The position numbers were made by a program, and so were the translations under genes. From contig JAJNNX010000057.1 of assembly GCA_023159155.1 (NCBI GenBank), positions 186,001 to 250,000 of the forward strand: a stretch of DNA of 64,000 nucleotides. Direction: 5' to 3'. Positions 34,621-47,644 of this stretch are shown in pieces. Below the pieces are notes generated by a model, which searched no databases, was not told the origin of the DNA, and was given only the letters and a program-made list of their open reading frames with translations. This stretch comes from Ustulina deusta. Its lineage: Eukaryota; Ascomycota; Sordariomycetes; Xylariales; Xylariaceae. The first letter of the stretch is position 1. Every line of letters starts with the position of its first letter.

Positions 34621-35547
34621 ATGGAGTCGTACCGACAGTCTGAAATCCTGGATCTGAAGCCAGACGACCAGATTTTCTCTCAGGCATTGTTTCTGCCGGA
34701 TAGCCATTTCCTCAACGCCAAGTGCGTGCGATTCTTCGACATGAACACGTCGAAGTTCGCCTTCGTGCTCGCGCATCCGGTGGCCGAGAGAATGGAGCTC
34801 CATCACTGCGCCTGGGACATAGTGACGAAGATCCCGCATGACAACGGCACGGCGGCAGTGCGCGTGATGCTGCTCGAATCCACACGCATCAACTTCATCG
34901 GCTTCGAGCAGCTCCTGGAGAGCCTCCCGCGGCTCCACACGCTCATCTACTTCCGCCCATACGATGAGAGAGACACTGACTTCGACTGGGTCGGCAAGGC
35001 GCTGTGCCAGTTCGGTGGGAATCTCGAGAATCTGACGATGCTCAACAACTCCCTCATGCCCTTCTGCTCAGAGATCGGACCCCTCGCCAGTCTCTCTAAC
35101 CTCAAGACCCTGGAGATTGAGCTCGAGTTTCTCGTCGGCTTCCGCGATATCCCGCACGGGGGCTACTACGAGTACATGGACTTCGCCTTTGAGAGCGACG
35201 AGGAACTCGACTACGATGAGATCCACGAGTCCTTTGGCGACTGGTCCTTCCTCACGCTGCTGCCCCCCACCCTCGAGAAACTCGTCATCAGCATCGAGAG
35301 CCCCAAGCTTGGCGTGTACTTCAACACCTACGAGCGCTACGGAGCCAAGTTCGAGGAGCTCCTTTCTGCGGACGGTCAGTTCGAAAATCTCGAGCACGTC
35401 GAGGCCCCCTACATCCATGAGGTGGCGGCCAGGGTCCGCGACAGACTCACTAGCTGGATCCTCCAGGGGACAGACACCATGAAGCGAGTTGCGGTCATCG
35501 ACAGCAGCGATGAATCGATGACTGACACTGAAGAGGAGGACGCATGA
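34621..35547 (+). CDS. hypothetical LRR/F-box-like protein
   Basis: A single-exon 308-residue protein starting MESYRQSEILDLKP. I do not recognise a named family. The middle contains irregular Leu-rich strands (LESLPRLHTLIYF, GGNLENLTMLNN, LASLSNLKTLEIELEF, LPPTLEKLVISI), the pattern of degenerate leucine-rich repeats found in fungal F-box-associated proteins, but no F-box is visible at its N-terminus. The C-terminus is acidic (DSSDESMTDTEEEDA). Strong GC-rich codon use and a leader-like upstream region support that it is real and expressed. Confidence 0.75.
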   Translation: MESYRQSEILDLKPDDQIFSQALFLPDSHFLNAKCVRFFDMNTSKFAFVLAHPVAERMELHHCAWDIVTKIPHDNGTAAVRVMLLESTRINFIGFEQLLESLPRLHTLIYFRPYDERDTDFDWVGKALCQFGGNLENLTMLNNSLMPFCSEIGPLASLSNLKTLEIELEFLVGFRDIPHGGYYEYMDFAFESDEELDYDEIHESFGDWSFLTLLPPTLEKLVISIESPKLGVYFNTYERYGAKFEELLSADGQFENLEHVEAPYIHEVAARVRDRLTSWILQGTDTMKRVAVIDSSDESMTDTEEEDA

Positions 35548-37178
35548 GGGCCTTGTTCGACATGTGCACATCTGTACAACATGGTATTCTGAAACCACGT
35601 TGGAAAGTGTGCGAACAGGCACCGTCTGGTTCGGGAGGTTTTGAGACGATCGACGATCGTATTTTGCGCACTCATGGAGTTTGGCGGATACGGGAAGGGC
35701 TGGGATATACACAACCTGTGTTCATCTGCACTTGCATTACTGCCGTTAGTCGCCGCTGTCGACCGATCCAGCAGCAACATCTGAGGTTATCTGGCTGGCC
35801 TACACGCTGTTTCTATCTGCTGCTTTCCGTCTTGTCTACTCATGCAGTTGGCGCGAAGACGAAGCTCAGAGCTGTCTCTGTTTTCCTTTTTTTTCCTTAC
35901 TGTCCACGTCATCACAAGTCTGGCACCAGGGACATCGACTTGAGTCCTGCACGCGGCCTCCCCAGCGAGGAACGAAAGTGCACGGTTAGTTGGTGGCCAT
36001 GGAAACTTGAGAGCTGGTTGAGAGAGCACCGTCCATCGAGGCAATAATAGAGGTTGGGGAAACCTTGTATCCAGTCTGCCTATAGGAATCAAAGCTCTCA
36101 TATCTGACCCAAGGGGAATTCTTCTATTCATCTTTTGCTGTGCAGGAATAATTACGCCGTGTTTAATTTCAGTGACTGCTTGATTCGTTCCGCGTAGCAG
36201 GTAAGCCCTTACATCACTTAATCCCATTCCGCATATTACAAACCATGCTTTCGCCCACCGATATCTCGGAGATGCTTGCCACATTTAAAATCGGCAATGT
36301 AAAACCATGAATAAATCACGAAGTTCCTCGACCGTTAAAATGGTGAATGTAGCCTTCACGTTCTCACGAGGAGTGGGGGAAACGGAACCAAGGCTGTGTT
36401 GAATGTTGTATGTAGAAAACCCCCCAGGCCAAGATGTAATAATGTAATATTCCTCCCTCTCGTCTTCCTCAGCGCCCTCTTGTCCATGCTCCTGCCCTTT
36501 TTTCACTGTACTCCTCCATCACCCCTCACACTCACGTCTACACTTGCACCTACCTATCTACATCTACATCCACATCCAAACATACATCTATGTCTACCAG
36601 TACACACCATCCAAAAGTGCCCCTATGATGGGCAATAGCCTAGATCCAGAACCAGAATCGGACACAGCGAAATATGGAGATAAAAAATAAACAAAACAAA
36701 TACCACAATGCCCAGATAGCTAGCTAGATAAACCGCGAAAAATCACATAGACGTCGTTCTGTTCCACCTCCCCGTGCTTTCTCATTCCATTATTCGCAGC
36801 AAGCACAACCCATACCATATAGATAGACAACCGAACAAACTTATAGACGAACCCAATATCCAGTTGGGATACATAGCTGAGAGGTTCTTGACGATATATA
36901 TTCACATCACTAGAATCCAACGTAGTCTAAGAAAAAGAAAGAAAAGGACACGGTAGACTAGATGGGCAAGTAAATCGCGAGGAAAAGCATTGTAATCAGC
37001 AGGTAGACCGAATCGAATGACCGAGAATACATAGGTACATATCGAGTGGTCGAGATAGTTGACATGTACCTCTGTACTCAGTCACCCCCTTTATATTATA
37101 TGTACGCGCCTGAAGGCTCGCGTCGCCTGTATGTACCTACTAGTAGGCACTTACGACTTGGGCCATCGAAAAGAAAAC

Positions 37179-37219
<41 letters not shown>

Positions 37220-38506
37220 AAAAAAAAAGAAAAACTAAGAAAGAAAAAATCTAGAACCATCTAACTCAGGTTCTATGGGCATATGAGCCACATCGATGTA
37301 GCGGCCAAACTCCAAGTAATTGCCCAGATAAGCACGGCTTTTACAAATAGGTATCAGTTCCATTCATTCCAGGTGACATAATACAGCGAACTAGTAGTAC
37401 GAAAATTCAGCATTAACTACTTATTGACCTAACAACATCTAATGTTGTACTACCTACTAAACAAACAGCTGTCGTGGCAAGACATCTAGCTTCAGCAGCA
37501 TCGTACCAGTAATTAGGTACCTAGATGAAACCCAACCATACAAAGGACGCCTCCCCCGCCATCTTCAATACAAAGCACAGTTATGCTGTTTCTAGTTTCC
37601 GCCTAGCTAGGTACACACCCTTGACAAGCCCACCCATCTCCTATCTGAACAGGCTTCCGAATTCCACATCTTACAGCCGAGAGGACAGGGCGGTGTCGCA
37701 ATGCCATACGTGGACAAGATAAAACAAAAATATAAATAAAAACAAAATATTGACAAAGGTGCGTGTCCAATTCCTTGCTTCGCAACTACCCATCCTAATC
37801 CAGCCCAACACCTATAATAGCATGAACCCCATACACCATCTCACCAAATGCAACCAAGACAAGACAAGACACTCCCCCATGCAACCGGCAGTGTCGAAGA
37901 CAGACGACACGAGACACATACAAATCCTTTCAAACCAGAAACTTACATGCATGCAAAACCCCCTCGTAGCCTGTTGTAGTGTACCGGTTAGCCGCTGGTC
38001 TTACTAAAAAAAGATGCTGAAAATAGCTGAAAAATAAGATGAATGGTAGTGGTACCAAGTTGACAAGCAAAGGAAGAGAGAGGGATAAAAACGGGTAAAA
38101 CAAACACCTTACCTATCTGTGTTCTACCCATCCCGTCTAGTCTAACCCAGAACGCCACAAGCAAGGTGCTGACAAAAGACCGCTATCCTCTCTTCCCCCT
38201 TGACACCCTCATGGAAAAGTGGCCTGGCCCATGTATTCTAAACGGACTTGCACATCATTCACGCCTTTCGCTTTGGCTCGTCGAAGCCAAAATCTCTCGC
38301 GATTGTAATGCATCGTGCCTTGTGGTGCAAGCATCCCATTAGAGGGAACCTGTCTGGCGAAACCATCGAATTATAGTCGGCTCGATCTTGCGCGACATGG
38401 GATGTCGAGCTGGGTATCCTGTACTCATCAGGGTCGCGCAACTCGGGCTCGAGTTAAAATGCTCGAATAGGACATCGTGCACCATCGAGTGACGTCACCT
38501 CAGACT
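35548..38506. other. 3-kb intergenic region with CA microsatellite
   Basis: No gene supported. It holds a (CA)n run at 37177-37216 followed by an A-rich stretch, TACCTA words near 37130 and 37515, and A-rich low-complexity DNA. The downstream end is the 3' region of the minus-strand membrane-protein gene. Confidence 0.5.
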
Positions 38507-40330
38507 CTAGAGCCGGCGGGCATTATCGTCTAAGAGTCTTGCGCTGGCGCTAGCCGCGACAGTAGCCCTTCTGCTGCTGATATCGCCATAGAGCATCTCC
38601 ATGAGCTTCCCCTTCTGCCGCGCGCGGACGCCCTCGAGGTAGATGCCGACGTCCTCGAGGCCCTTGATCTGGTCATCGAGCGTGAGAGTGCTGCTATTGA
38701 CACTTCTCACGAGAGGCGAGACGAGCTTCCGGCGTAGGTTCTCGAGATTCGCCTTGAGTGTGAGCAGCTTACCGTTGTGTTCTACCAGGATGCCTTTGTT
38801 CCGAACCGTCTTCTCACGTACATTGACTAGCAGCTCGCGATTGCGCTCGTACTTCTTTACCTCGCTGGCCTTGGCCCCGAGAATACGCGTCCATAGCGAG
38901 GAAAGTAAATCTGCGTGCTGTTCATCTTGGAGACTTGACTCGCGGACAACGAGGCGGGCTAGGTTGAGGAACTGCCTGTCAATGGCCTCGAATAGACCGA
39001 AAAGTGCAAGCGAGTGCTGTAGCTCATTCTCGATCGCCTCCTCGAGAACGGACAAAAATTCGGTGAAGGCGCGTTGTAAGGTTTGCTGTGTGTGCTGGGA
39101 TTGCGATATGCCAAACACGGTGGTGGCCACAGCCCCAAGCCTCGTTGGTGCACCCGTGTTTGGGTCCTCGAGGAGACCAGCCGCGCATAATAAGTTGTGA
39201 ATGTTGGAAAAAGCCGTGGCAAAGGGTGGGTTTGGAAGGGAATGTAGCTGAGAGAGCTCGCGCCGCGCCCAATCCATTACAATCAATATGCTATCGATAT
39301 CGCCGTCGACATTAGCGAAGAACTTGGTGAGCTCCACGGCGAGAGTCTTGAGGCTGTCGGATAAGTCATCAAGCGATTTGACGATGATTGGGGCCGACGT
39401 CATATTACTCGAGCGCACGCTTTCGCCGAGATCCCACACGGCGACTCCAGTCGCTTGTAAATCGCCTACTTGAGAAACACCATTTTCCGAGTAGTAAATG
39501 AGCGGCTCAAAAGAGCGCGCTAGTCCTGCGACTTTGACAAGATCTGGGACGGGCCGCAATGAAGTGGGTTCGAAGAGCAAGCGGGTCGCTGACATGGACA
39601 ACATGGCAACTAATAGAGCGAGAACGACGCTGGACCACGACTTCGTAATGGTGCGATAGCTCGTCTGAAAAAAGTTGACGGCGGCATCAATGGGCTCTGT
39701 GCGCTGTTGTATATCGGCGCGGACCGCGAATCGTATATCTAAAACATATAGTTAGCATGCGAGACAGGCAACGGCTAGTAGCCGGCACTTACAATTGTCT
39801 CGACCGGAACTCGGAGGCATGGATGCCATAATGCTTTGTCCTGGGTCTTCGGTGGGATCTCGACCTACCTCCTCCTTAATCGGGGATATGCTTTCGCTCT
39901 TTATCTTAACTAGGGTGTCGTCATCGCCACAGGTGTCTGGCTCGGGCGAGCGGCCCTTCTCAGGGCTTAGACTGCCGGTGGGCAGGCGAGTTCTGCGCGC
40001 AGCTTCAAAGACGTCGGAATCGTGGTCGGGGTCAAGAAGCCTCGACTTATTCAGGGCACGGAGGACCAGAACATCATTCCCACCCCGCCAATTACCGTAA
40101 AACCGATCGCCATTTCCAAGGCGCCGCCAGGCCGGCGGGCTATAGTTACCGTTAGACAGCGAGACATCATCCAAGTTGTCGTCGCTCTCGTCGTTGACGT
40201 CGGGAGTCTCGGCCGAGAAGCCACAGTCGGAACGCGCCGGCGGGTAGCTGGGGCGCCTCGGGGGCGGCGACATCAGGGTCGCGAAGTCGGCGTCGTCCAG
40301 ACTGGCCTCGGAGCAGTGCATGGACGTCAT
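38507..40330 (-). CDS. fungal membrane protein of unknown function
   Basis: Two exons (minus), 40330-39793 and 39738-38507, joined in frame (SGRDN-YIRFAVRAD), 589 residues. The N-terminal about 180 residues are a disordered, acidic and Ser/Pro-rich cytosolic tail (MTSMHCSEASLDDADF, IKSESISPIKEE). A hydrophobic stretch near residue 215 (WSSVVLALLVAMLSM) is a likely transmembrane segment. The rest is helical with probable coiled coil (residues about 440-560) and ends LLDDNARRL. It appears to be a conserved fungal protein, but I cannot name a family. Start at 40330 has A at -3; an in-frame stop lies 7 codons upstream. Confidence 0.75.
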
Positions 40331-40838
40331 TGTCTCGTGCGAGACGAACTAGCTGCTTGTCGACGTTGCCCTGGGCTCTTGGAGGCTTTGCGCTCGGGCC
40401 CGAACTTGGACTTGGACCTGGACTTGGAGTGGGGGTCGAACTGGGGAGGGCTTTGTTGTGGGAAGAGAAGAGGGACCGGAAGCTGCGACTCGAGGAAGAT
40501 CGACTCGAGTGCGGCGTGTGCGTCAGCTGAAGGAGTGGCCGCTTGATCTCAGGGGCAGGGAGCGCTGGCAACTCCTTATGCCAATGTAACTCTTCAGCCT
40601 CTTCAACCTCTTCAACGACTAGCGGCTCTTCAGGGGTGAAGATGGGCGGTGCTCTTTTCCTGAGGCTGAAAAGGCGAAAGTGCGACAAGGCTCGAAAGGG
40701 TAGACAACCGGTCGAGACGACGTATGTGAAGAGAAAAACGAAGAACAAAACAGTGGCGGCCAGGAAGGTGCCTGGAGTGACGTGGACACTGAGGAGTGAG
40801 ATATGCGTGTGCGTATTCACCGAGATCAGCGGCTGCAT
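40167..40838 (-). other. overlapping ORF with hydrophobic segment
   Basis: A 223-codon ORF whose 3' part overlaps the first exon of the 38507-40330 gene in another frame. It starts MQPLISVNTH, has a good hydrophobic segment (TFLAATVLFFVFLFTYVV) and then Pro/Ser-rich sequence. It could be a 5' exon I failed to splice, an upstream ORF in the leader, or chance in GC-rich DNA. Confidence 0.3.
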
Positions 40839-43064
40839 TGAATTCGAAGACGAGGGCGCTTGAGTGACAGCTCGTCGTCGAGACCTTTCTCTTTCGGGGC
40901 GTCTCGTCCTCTTCTGACTGTCACTTGACTGGTCTGCTGGCTGGTCTGCGTGGCGTGTCGAGGCTGACGGAATATCACATATGCGAGCGAGCGAGCGAGG
41001 ATGAGCGGGTTTTTAGTATTGCCTCTTTGAGTTTCTGGCGCGCGCAACGAAGACGACACGGCCTCCCAACACGGCACGCTATCTATTAAACCTAGTTCCT
41101 AGTTTTCGGCTAAAGCGACGCTGGCTTGAACTGTATCTATCCAAGCTTGAAGATGCCCGGACGCGGCAGGAAGAGACATAAGACAATGCTGAATGAATAG
41201 GGGAGGAGAGAGGGAGCGAGTGTGACGGTAATCGTGTGACGTCTGGTTTCAAGTGAAGGCAAGGTGAGGTTGAAGATTGGGCGTCGATATGGCGCGAGTG
41301 TGTGAAATGGAGAACTCGCTGCGCTGTTTGGCCGATGAGCTGTTTGTTGTAGATAGGAGCAGTAGGTAAGGTATACGGCAGCGCTGGAGTGCAGTGTATG
41401 GTAGGGAGGTATAGGTTGGTATAGGTTGGTACGTAGGCAGTGGTTGCGATGAAATCGAGAGGTTGGGGAACCCCGCCCGGGACTGCTGCAGCGCTATTCA
41501 GCGGGAGAGGGACGACACTGCTCCAATCAGCCAACTCGACTCGCTCGATCTGGGTCGCTGTGGTGAGACCGACTGCAAGGGCGACCGGGGGTGGCTAAGG
41601 CTTTTTGCTTCTAGAGCTTGCAGATATGAAACCCTATTGGCTGCTGCCAGCTGGCAAGTGTACATATGTGTACCACCTTAGTTGTGCATGTACTAAGGCA
41701 CCGAAGCCAGTACCTACCAGCCAGGTAGAGGAATTTGAGTGAGGAATTGTCCTGAACTCTAAGACCGGTGTGAATCAAGAGTGGATGTTTGCTCTTTAGC
41801 CTCGACTATACGACGAGGTGTCCGGCGTTCAATAGTCCCGGATGGAGAGGGGGGGGGGGGGGGGGGGGTTCAGTAGGAGGGAGGTCTGGTATTATTATAT
41901 CCAGACCCCAGGATTCCGTCTACCCAGGGCCATGTACTGGAATAGCAAACGTGGTGAACGTGGTGGTCGTGGTTCTTCATATCGTGACAGGATGGCCCGT
42001 CCAATAAGACAGAACCAAGTCCTCGTCCCGTCTCCCCACCACATTTTACCGACCGTTTCTGATTGGAGCGCACAGGACGTAGGTACGATGTGATATCTCC
42101 CAACATAATACCTAGGTACACAATACGAACAGCAGCCTTGGGTACCTTGTTATCTAAACGTATCGTAGTCATATATGCCTACATAGGTAGTGTACCGGTA
42201 CCTCTCCCTTCTGCTAGCGACCCTGAGCCCGACACACTCTTTACACATGTACTTAATCCCTCCTGCACGCACTTAACGCGTCTCTTCCGACGCATGCAAT
42301 CAATCAAACGCGCAGATCTGCACGACCCCGCCAATCCCGCCAATCCCGCCCATCCAACATGTCTTGGCAAACACTACTCTCTCTCGTCATTGGTCGCTTT
42401 CCACCCTGCTTCCTCACATGACACTGACTGCAAGTCGAGTCTCAGTCTCTGAGAAAAAAGGTAAACAAACAACACGCAATACGAATCAGAAATGGCAAAA
42501 CCCACCACAGCCCCAACCATCCGAAAACCGACCTTCCCCGGCTTCTCAGGAAAAGAAGTTTCCATTTAGTCGTGTTCGCTAGGTCGACCGCAGCCGTAGG
42601 CGAAAGAAGGTGGAGAAGCGACCTCATTTCCAGGGGAGAAGGGGGAAAAAAGAAAAGAAGAAAAGAAAAAAAAAACAAAACAAAACAATTTAATTAACAA
42701 ATACTTCATACAGTCATCAGTAGATGGGTGCTATAGAGAGTGCGTTCTTGTTGTAATGAGTGTACCACCCCATCAGATGTTGTCCTATGGAAAACAGCGG
42801 GAAAAGAGGGGGGAGGCAGGGGGAAGCTAGCCCCGCAATCAACCCTCCGTGTAAACAATACCAAACTCCCCTCCCTCTGGTCTGATCACCGAGAGACTTT
42901 TATGATTCTCAAAACATTGCCTGCCTATTGCGCTTCAGGTGCGTAGCTTACTTGCCCTCTTATTCGTCCCATATCAAAAGCCTTGAACCAAAAGGTCAGA
43001 AAAAAAAATGCAGACCTTGGATATCAACCTTGACTAGGTAGGTAGTCTAGTCTACCTAGTCTAC
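40839..43064. other. intergenic region with G20 tract
   Basis: Upstream of the membrane-protein gene and downstream of the universal stress gene. A run of 20 G occupies 41849-41868. A duplicated GGTATAGGTT lies near 41409-41430. TACCTAGGTA words occur near 42110 and 43030-43070. A minus ORF at 41534-41079 is compositionally leader-like, without a domain. Confidence 0.5.
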
Positions 43065-45219
43065 CTAGTCGATCCTCGCCATTTCCAGGCTCCGCGCCGA
43101 CGGGTTGGCCAGATTGTTGACCTGCTTCATCGGCGGTGGTTGATACTTGCTCTTCTTACGCAGCCGCTTGCGCGCTACCATGACCGGCACTGAGCTCTTG
43201 GTCACTAGATAGTTAGAGAAGGATCCTAAGAGAGTGCTGTAGCCTGCATTAGCTTGTCCTTCGCCGTTGAGATACTCTGTCTGCCTTACCCTTTCAAAGC
43301 ACTTCTTCCTCGGCTCCCTAGAATCACGAGCGTGGGGTTGACTAGGTCAATCACCTCTGTGATAAGATGCTTGGGGTTTTTGCAGTGGATCACCTCCACA
43401 ATCACTCGTACCTGGAGTTGTGTCTTGCGTAGCAGCTTCGACACCCTCTCCGTGATGTCAGTAGCCGCTCGTTCCCTCTCCTCTTCAGTCCTACCCTTGC
43501 TCCTCGACCCGGGGGCCGGCGACGATGTGGTGCTACCACCGTCAGTCGCCCGCAGGCGCGGCGAATTGGTCGCTCGACTGAAAGCGAAAGAACTTGGACT
43601 ACTGCTCCCCTGACTTGCCCGTGCGTTAGCCGCTTTGGCCATCGCATTGACTGCTGCAGCTTGCTCCTTCATGGCTTTCGGGTCATCGGTCACAAGACCG
43701 CCTGCGTCTACCGAGCTACTGGCTTCCTCGTCTATGCAATACATGGCGATGAGGGTATCGCCATCGCGAAGCACGGTTCCGATGGCCCATTCCAGTGCAT
43801 GCGTGGACTCATCGCTCAGATCTGTTGCCACCAAATACTTCCTCAGGCGCCGGTGTTCTTCCTCAGCTTCTTTCTGGATTTTGGGAAACTCCCCCCGATA
43901 AATGATCCGAATAGAGCGGTTTACTTCTGGTGTCGAGATGATGGGAGTCAGAGAGAGCTGGAGGTTCTGCGCGGCCTTGATAGCATTCACGTCGGCATCC
44001 AGGTCAGGGTCGAGCGGTGTCTGCGTCCCTGAAATGGGGTCCTGATCAAAGCTAGTGGCTGGCTGAATTACCTGTTTCGTTGACTTAGGCTTTGATCTCT
44101 CCCCATTGGGACTCGTGATTGTAATCGACGGATCGTCGAACAAAGACCGATATTGAGGCTGTACGGCCACCTCCTTGCCTGCTCCTACGCTTAGTCTCCA
44201 GGTCTTGGCGTTCATATCAGGAATTACCTACGTTCATCCTCGACTGCGGCCAGCAGGCTCTTAGCCATCTTGTTCGGGCCGGAATGATCATCTCCTGACT
44301 CTGCCCGTGTCGTTAATTTCCTACCTCTCTGGCTTTCCTCGTCCGAGGAATTCGCCGCGTCGTCGTCGCTTTCATCTGGTAGCAATTCTCCGTAAGGGCT
44401 GAGATTGTCCTTGGCAATTCGTCCATAGCCATCCGAGTCATCTGTTTTCTTGCGAGCCAGCGAAGCAAGGCTTGAGCCTCCGTAGATCAAATTCGCATCT
44501 GAAAGGCGGCGATAGGCATTATTCATGTCGAAAAGCTCACCATTATCTAATATTAATGTATTGCCTTGTTGGGGTGGCGAACGTTTGGACGCGCCCCCAA
44601 AAGGTGAGCTTGACCGAATGGAAAACCTGTTGTTTGGAGACTTGGATTTATTCTTACGAAATGCAAAGGGGCGCCCAGGCTCACCAGGCAGTACTAAGCT
44701 GGAGAGGTCGGACCCGCGGAGGGCCTCACCGATCGAGGCTGCCCGGGCTGCGCCACCCGAGCCACGCTTAGGTGGTAAAGCTTGTCCCACATTGGTTGGC
44801 AAAATATCATGAAACTTGTAGGCAGACGTAAGATCAGTGTTTCTCGAGCTCAAGAGGGGTGGTGAGCGGGGAGCCAGATCATGAGCAGGATTTGAAGCTG
44901 CGTCAGACGCGCTCCGGTTACGTGTGGTGTTGTCTAGAACGGGCGTTTTGAAAGGGAGTGTGGGGGATGTATGGGTGCTCGAGGGCGTGGGAAGTGGGCT
45001 GTCGATGTCGAGCATGCTTCGAGTGACCTGCCGCGGCGGTGGCGGGCTGTCGATATCCAGCATGCTGCGAACAGGGGACCTCATGTAAGGGGAGGGAGAT
45101 CGCGGCCCAACTGAAGGTGCCCGCCTCGAGGCCTTTGGCATAGACATCAAACTCTCAACTTCCTTTCGCTCTTCTTCGAGTGCTGCCTCGAGCGAAATGG
45201 GCTGTGGTTTCCCGGCCAT
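43065..45219 (-). CDS. universal stress protein (UspA fold), long fungal form
   Basis: Three exons (minus), 45219-44232, 44184-43290 and 43236-43065; 684 residues in frame. The N-terminal 330 residues are disordered and Ser/Pro-rich with two copies of RSMLDIDSP (about residues 51-75), likely phosphorylation sites. The USP domain starts about residue 450 (RKYLVATDLSDESTHALEWA) and ends with the ATP-binding signature G-x2-G-x9-G-S (GSRGRSALKGTLLGS), followed by NYLVTKSSVPVMVARKR. A low-complexity Ser/Arg insert interrupts the USP fold between the first and last strands. A 47-nt intron (44231-44185) removes an alternative in-frame-looking start. These proteins are typical of filamentous fungi; the precise role is unknown. 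Confidence 0.87.
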
Positions 45220-47644
45220 CGTGTCGACTGTATCTGGCGCCCTCCTCTTTTTCCTTTCCCCCCTTTAAGGTCGTGTAAGTCACGTGGAAATGTTGAGGGC
45301 CCACAGAGAGAGGCACTTGGGCTTTTAGAAGACTATCCCGGTTATAAAGTGAGACGACAAAACGAATCGGCTGAGCTGATTGCGACCTGAGGGTGTTGAT
45401 CTGTGCTTGCTCAGCACTCGTCGAGCGTCCACGTGACCGGTCCCGTGTGGTCAGGAGCAGTCGAGGCGATAGTGCCAGTATGGTTTTTGCTGTGGTAGGA
45501 GCCAATCGGGAGATATTCCGCAAGCTAATGTTATCGCGGAATAATAGTAGGTGGTCTGCAGTGGTAATTGAACAAGCAGAGCATTGTTTGCGGCTGGGAA
45601 GACAGGCTCAGGCCAGGTCGGGGTCGGAAAGCGTGTCGTTGTCGTCGTTGAGGCCTTCTCTCGACAAGGTAGACCTCAGGGCAGGTTGAAGAATTGCGCG
45701 TCTCTCATACCGCAGCTCTTCCCCGGGAAAAACTAGTTTGGCGGGGCCACAAAGCCAGGGAAAGAGAGGCTTGCTGGTCGAATTGGATGTCGTCAGTACG
45801 GGAGTTGGAGTTGGAGTCATGAGGATGCAGTTGCTAGTAGCAGTAGGGAGTGTGAGGGACGGCGTGGAGGTTAGGTGCCACCTACCTCGACGGCCTAATT
45901 GAGGCTCTTGGCCCTGTACTGTACGGAAGATCCTGTGGGATCTGGAAGTGACGAGGAACGTCCCGTCGGGCTTTGCTGTGACGGCGCTATTTATTAGCGG
46001 CAAGTCCTTACCTGGGTAAGGTGTAATGTTAGACCAAGGTATCAGATGCGGTATGTGGTGGGCGGGATACCATGGCTGGCGGAGGCAGAGGTAGGCAGAG
46101 AGGGGCAAAGCAAGCAGCCGCCTTCGACGTCAAGGGATAGGTAGATGATGGACGGCCGATGGCGAGAGATTCTCAGCCACGCGTGCACGCACACTGTGCC
46201 GGAGAGACGAGACGAGACAGCTCGGGTGGCGGACTATATGCATGTTACCATCACGCTACACCATGTACCTACCTAGTGTACTCGCTTACTTGTATGGCTG
46301 AGGACAGATGAGGGGAAAGGAGGTAGCCGAGTGGGCTTGTACGAGTTGCCAGTGTGCGAAAATGTGTGGTGGACCAAGTGGAACCACTCTCTGCTTGATT
46401 TTCTTGGAGTTTTCTTGGTATTTTTGTGTCGAGTCTAGGTCCGATTTACCTTACGTGTTATTACCGGAAGCATACCTCTCTACCTACACGTGGAGAGCTG
46501 TGATGACCTATACTACTTGGGTAGTGCCTACGCGTGGGCAGGTAGGTACCTACAGAAGTACTTTAGTGCTGGCCATACCGACGCACACTGTAAGTACAAC
46601 AAGTGGGTTCCACGGTGCCACCCTGCCGCGCGCCCGCTAACAGGTTCCTACCTACCCATTACCTACGTACCTAGCCTGAGATTGGGCAAGGATCCTTATG
46701 AGCACCGAGACAATTGCGGATACGAGAGGTTGAGCAAAGTCGGATCGAGCATGGTGTTGTGCATCCAAGCCACCATATATAGATCAATAATACGCATGTG
46801 CTTGCACTTCCGACACGGGAACCACATCGAACCATGCAGTAAATCGACTGATGAGCCGATACCAGGATATTTGCCAGCTATCCACAATTAAAACGAACAA
46901 CAAGGTGGCAACTTACACGAGGTGCAGCCGGCTGGCTGCCGAACATCATGCGCACCGGTGAGATGGACGGATTTAACGACATGGCTAAACACCGTCATAA
47001 ATCATATCGTTAGTTCAGGTATACTAGCTCAATAGTTACCTAGGTATGCTCTCGAGTAATTCCGAGTATTGAGAAAAGGGTCACATTTCACACTCTTGTG
47101 GCACTTGAACGAGAATGTGAGCAAGTTTTTTTTCATGAGCAGATCAAGTTCTATCATAGCAACTTCTGCTTCCTGTTGGGTGTCCTCCCACCGGCAACCT
47201 TAAGGGGTATTTTGGTTAAAAACCATGGTGCCGCCACATTCCGCCCGGTGTGAGGCATCGAGTCCACGAGCTGACCGAGCGTAACCATCAAACGCCTGAC
47301 GACTGAAAACCGAACATCCAGCCAATGCTCCCTCAACAGAGAGCACAGGGCTTATCAATACATGAAAAGACATACGCCGAGTTCCCTCATGTGCTGGCAA
47401 GATCCCGGCCAGCCTTGCAGGGGGGTTCAGCGATGACTGAATATCCGCCATTGAAAAAAAATTTGAGAAAGAAAAATGCACGAGATCGATGTTGCAAACC
47501 GCCCTTTCGCCAGAGTCGGCACCATCAAGAACTTTTCCGAAACCTGTTGGCATAAATCAATTATGCTTTAAGAATGAAGCATCAAATGGGTAACCGAAGA
47601 AGGCCATGATAGATAAGTTATGGCTCGGTCAGGTGGCACTAGAC
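45220..47644. other. intergenic between stress protein and PAB1
   Basis: Promoter of the stress-protein gene at the left, PAB1 3' region at the right. TACCTA/TAGGTA words cluster near 46265, 46540 and 46650-46670. ORFs at 46108-45608 (minus) and 46490-46891 (plus) lack domains and are not called. Confidence 0.5.

Noticed and set aside
34564..35712. Minus-strand ORFs antisense to the LRR-like gene
   Set aside because: Shadow frames; the plus-strand frame has the leader, start and composition of a gene.
45608..46108. 166-codon minus ORF
   Set aside because: Ser/Thr/Pro-rich low-complexity translation without domain; sits in a promoter-like interval.
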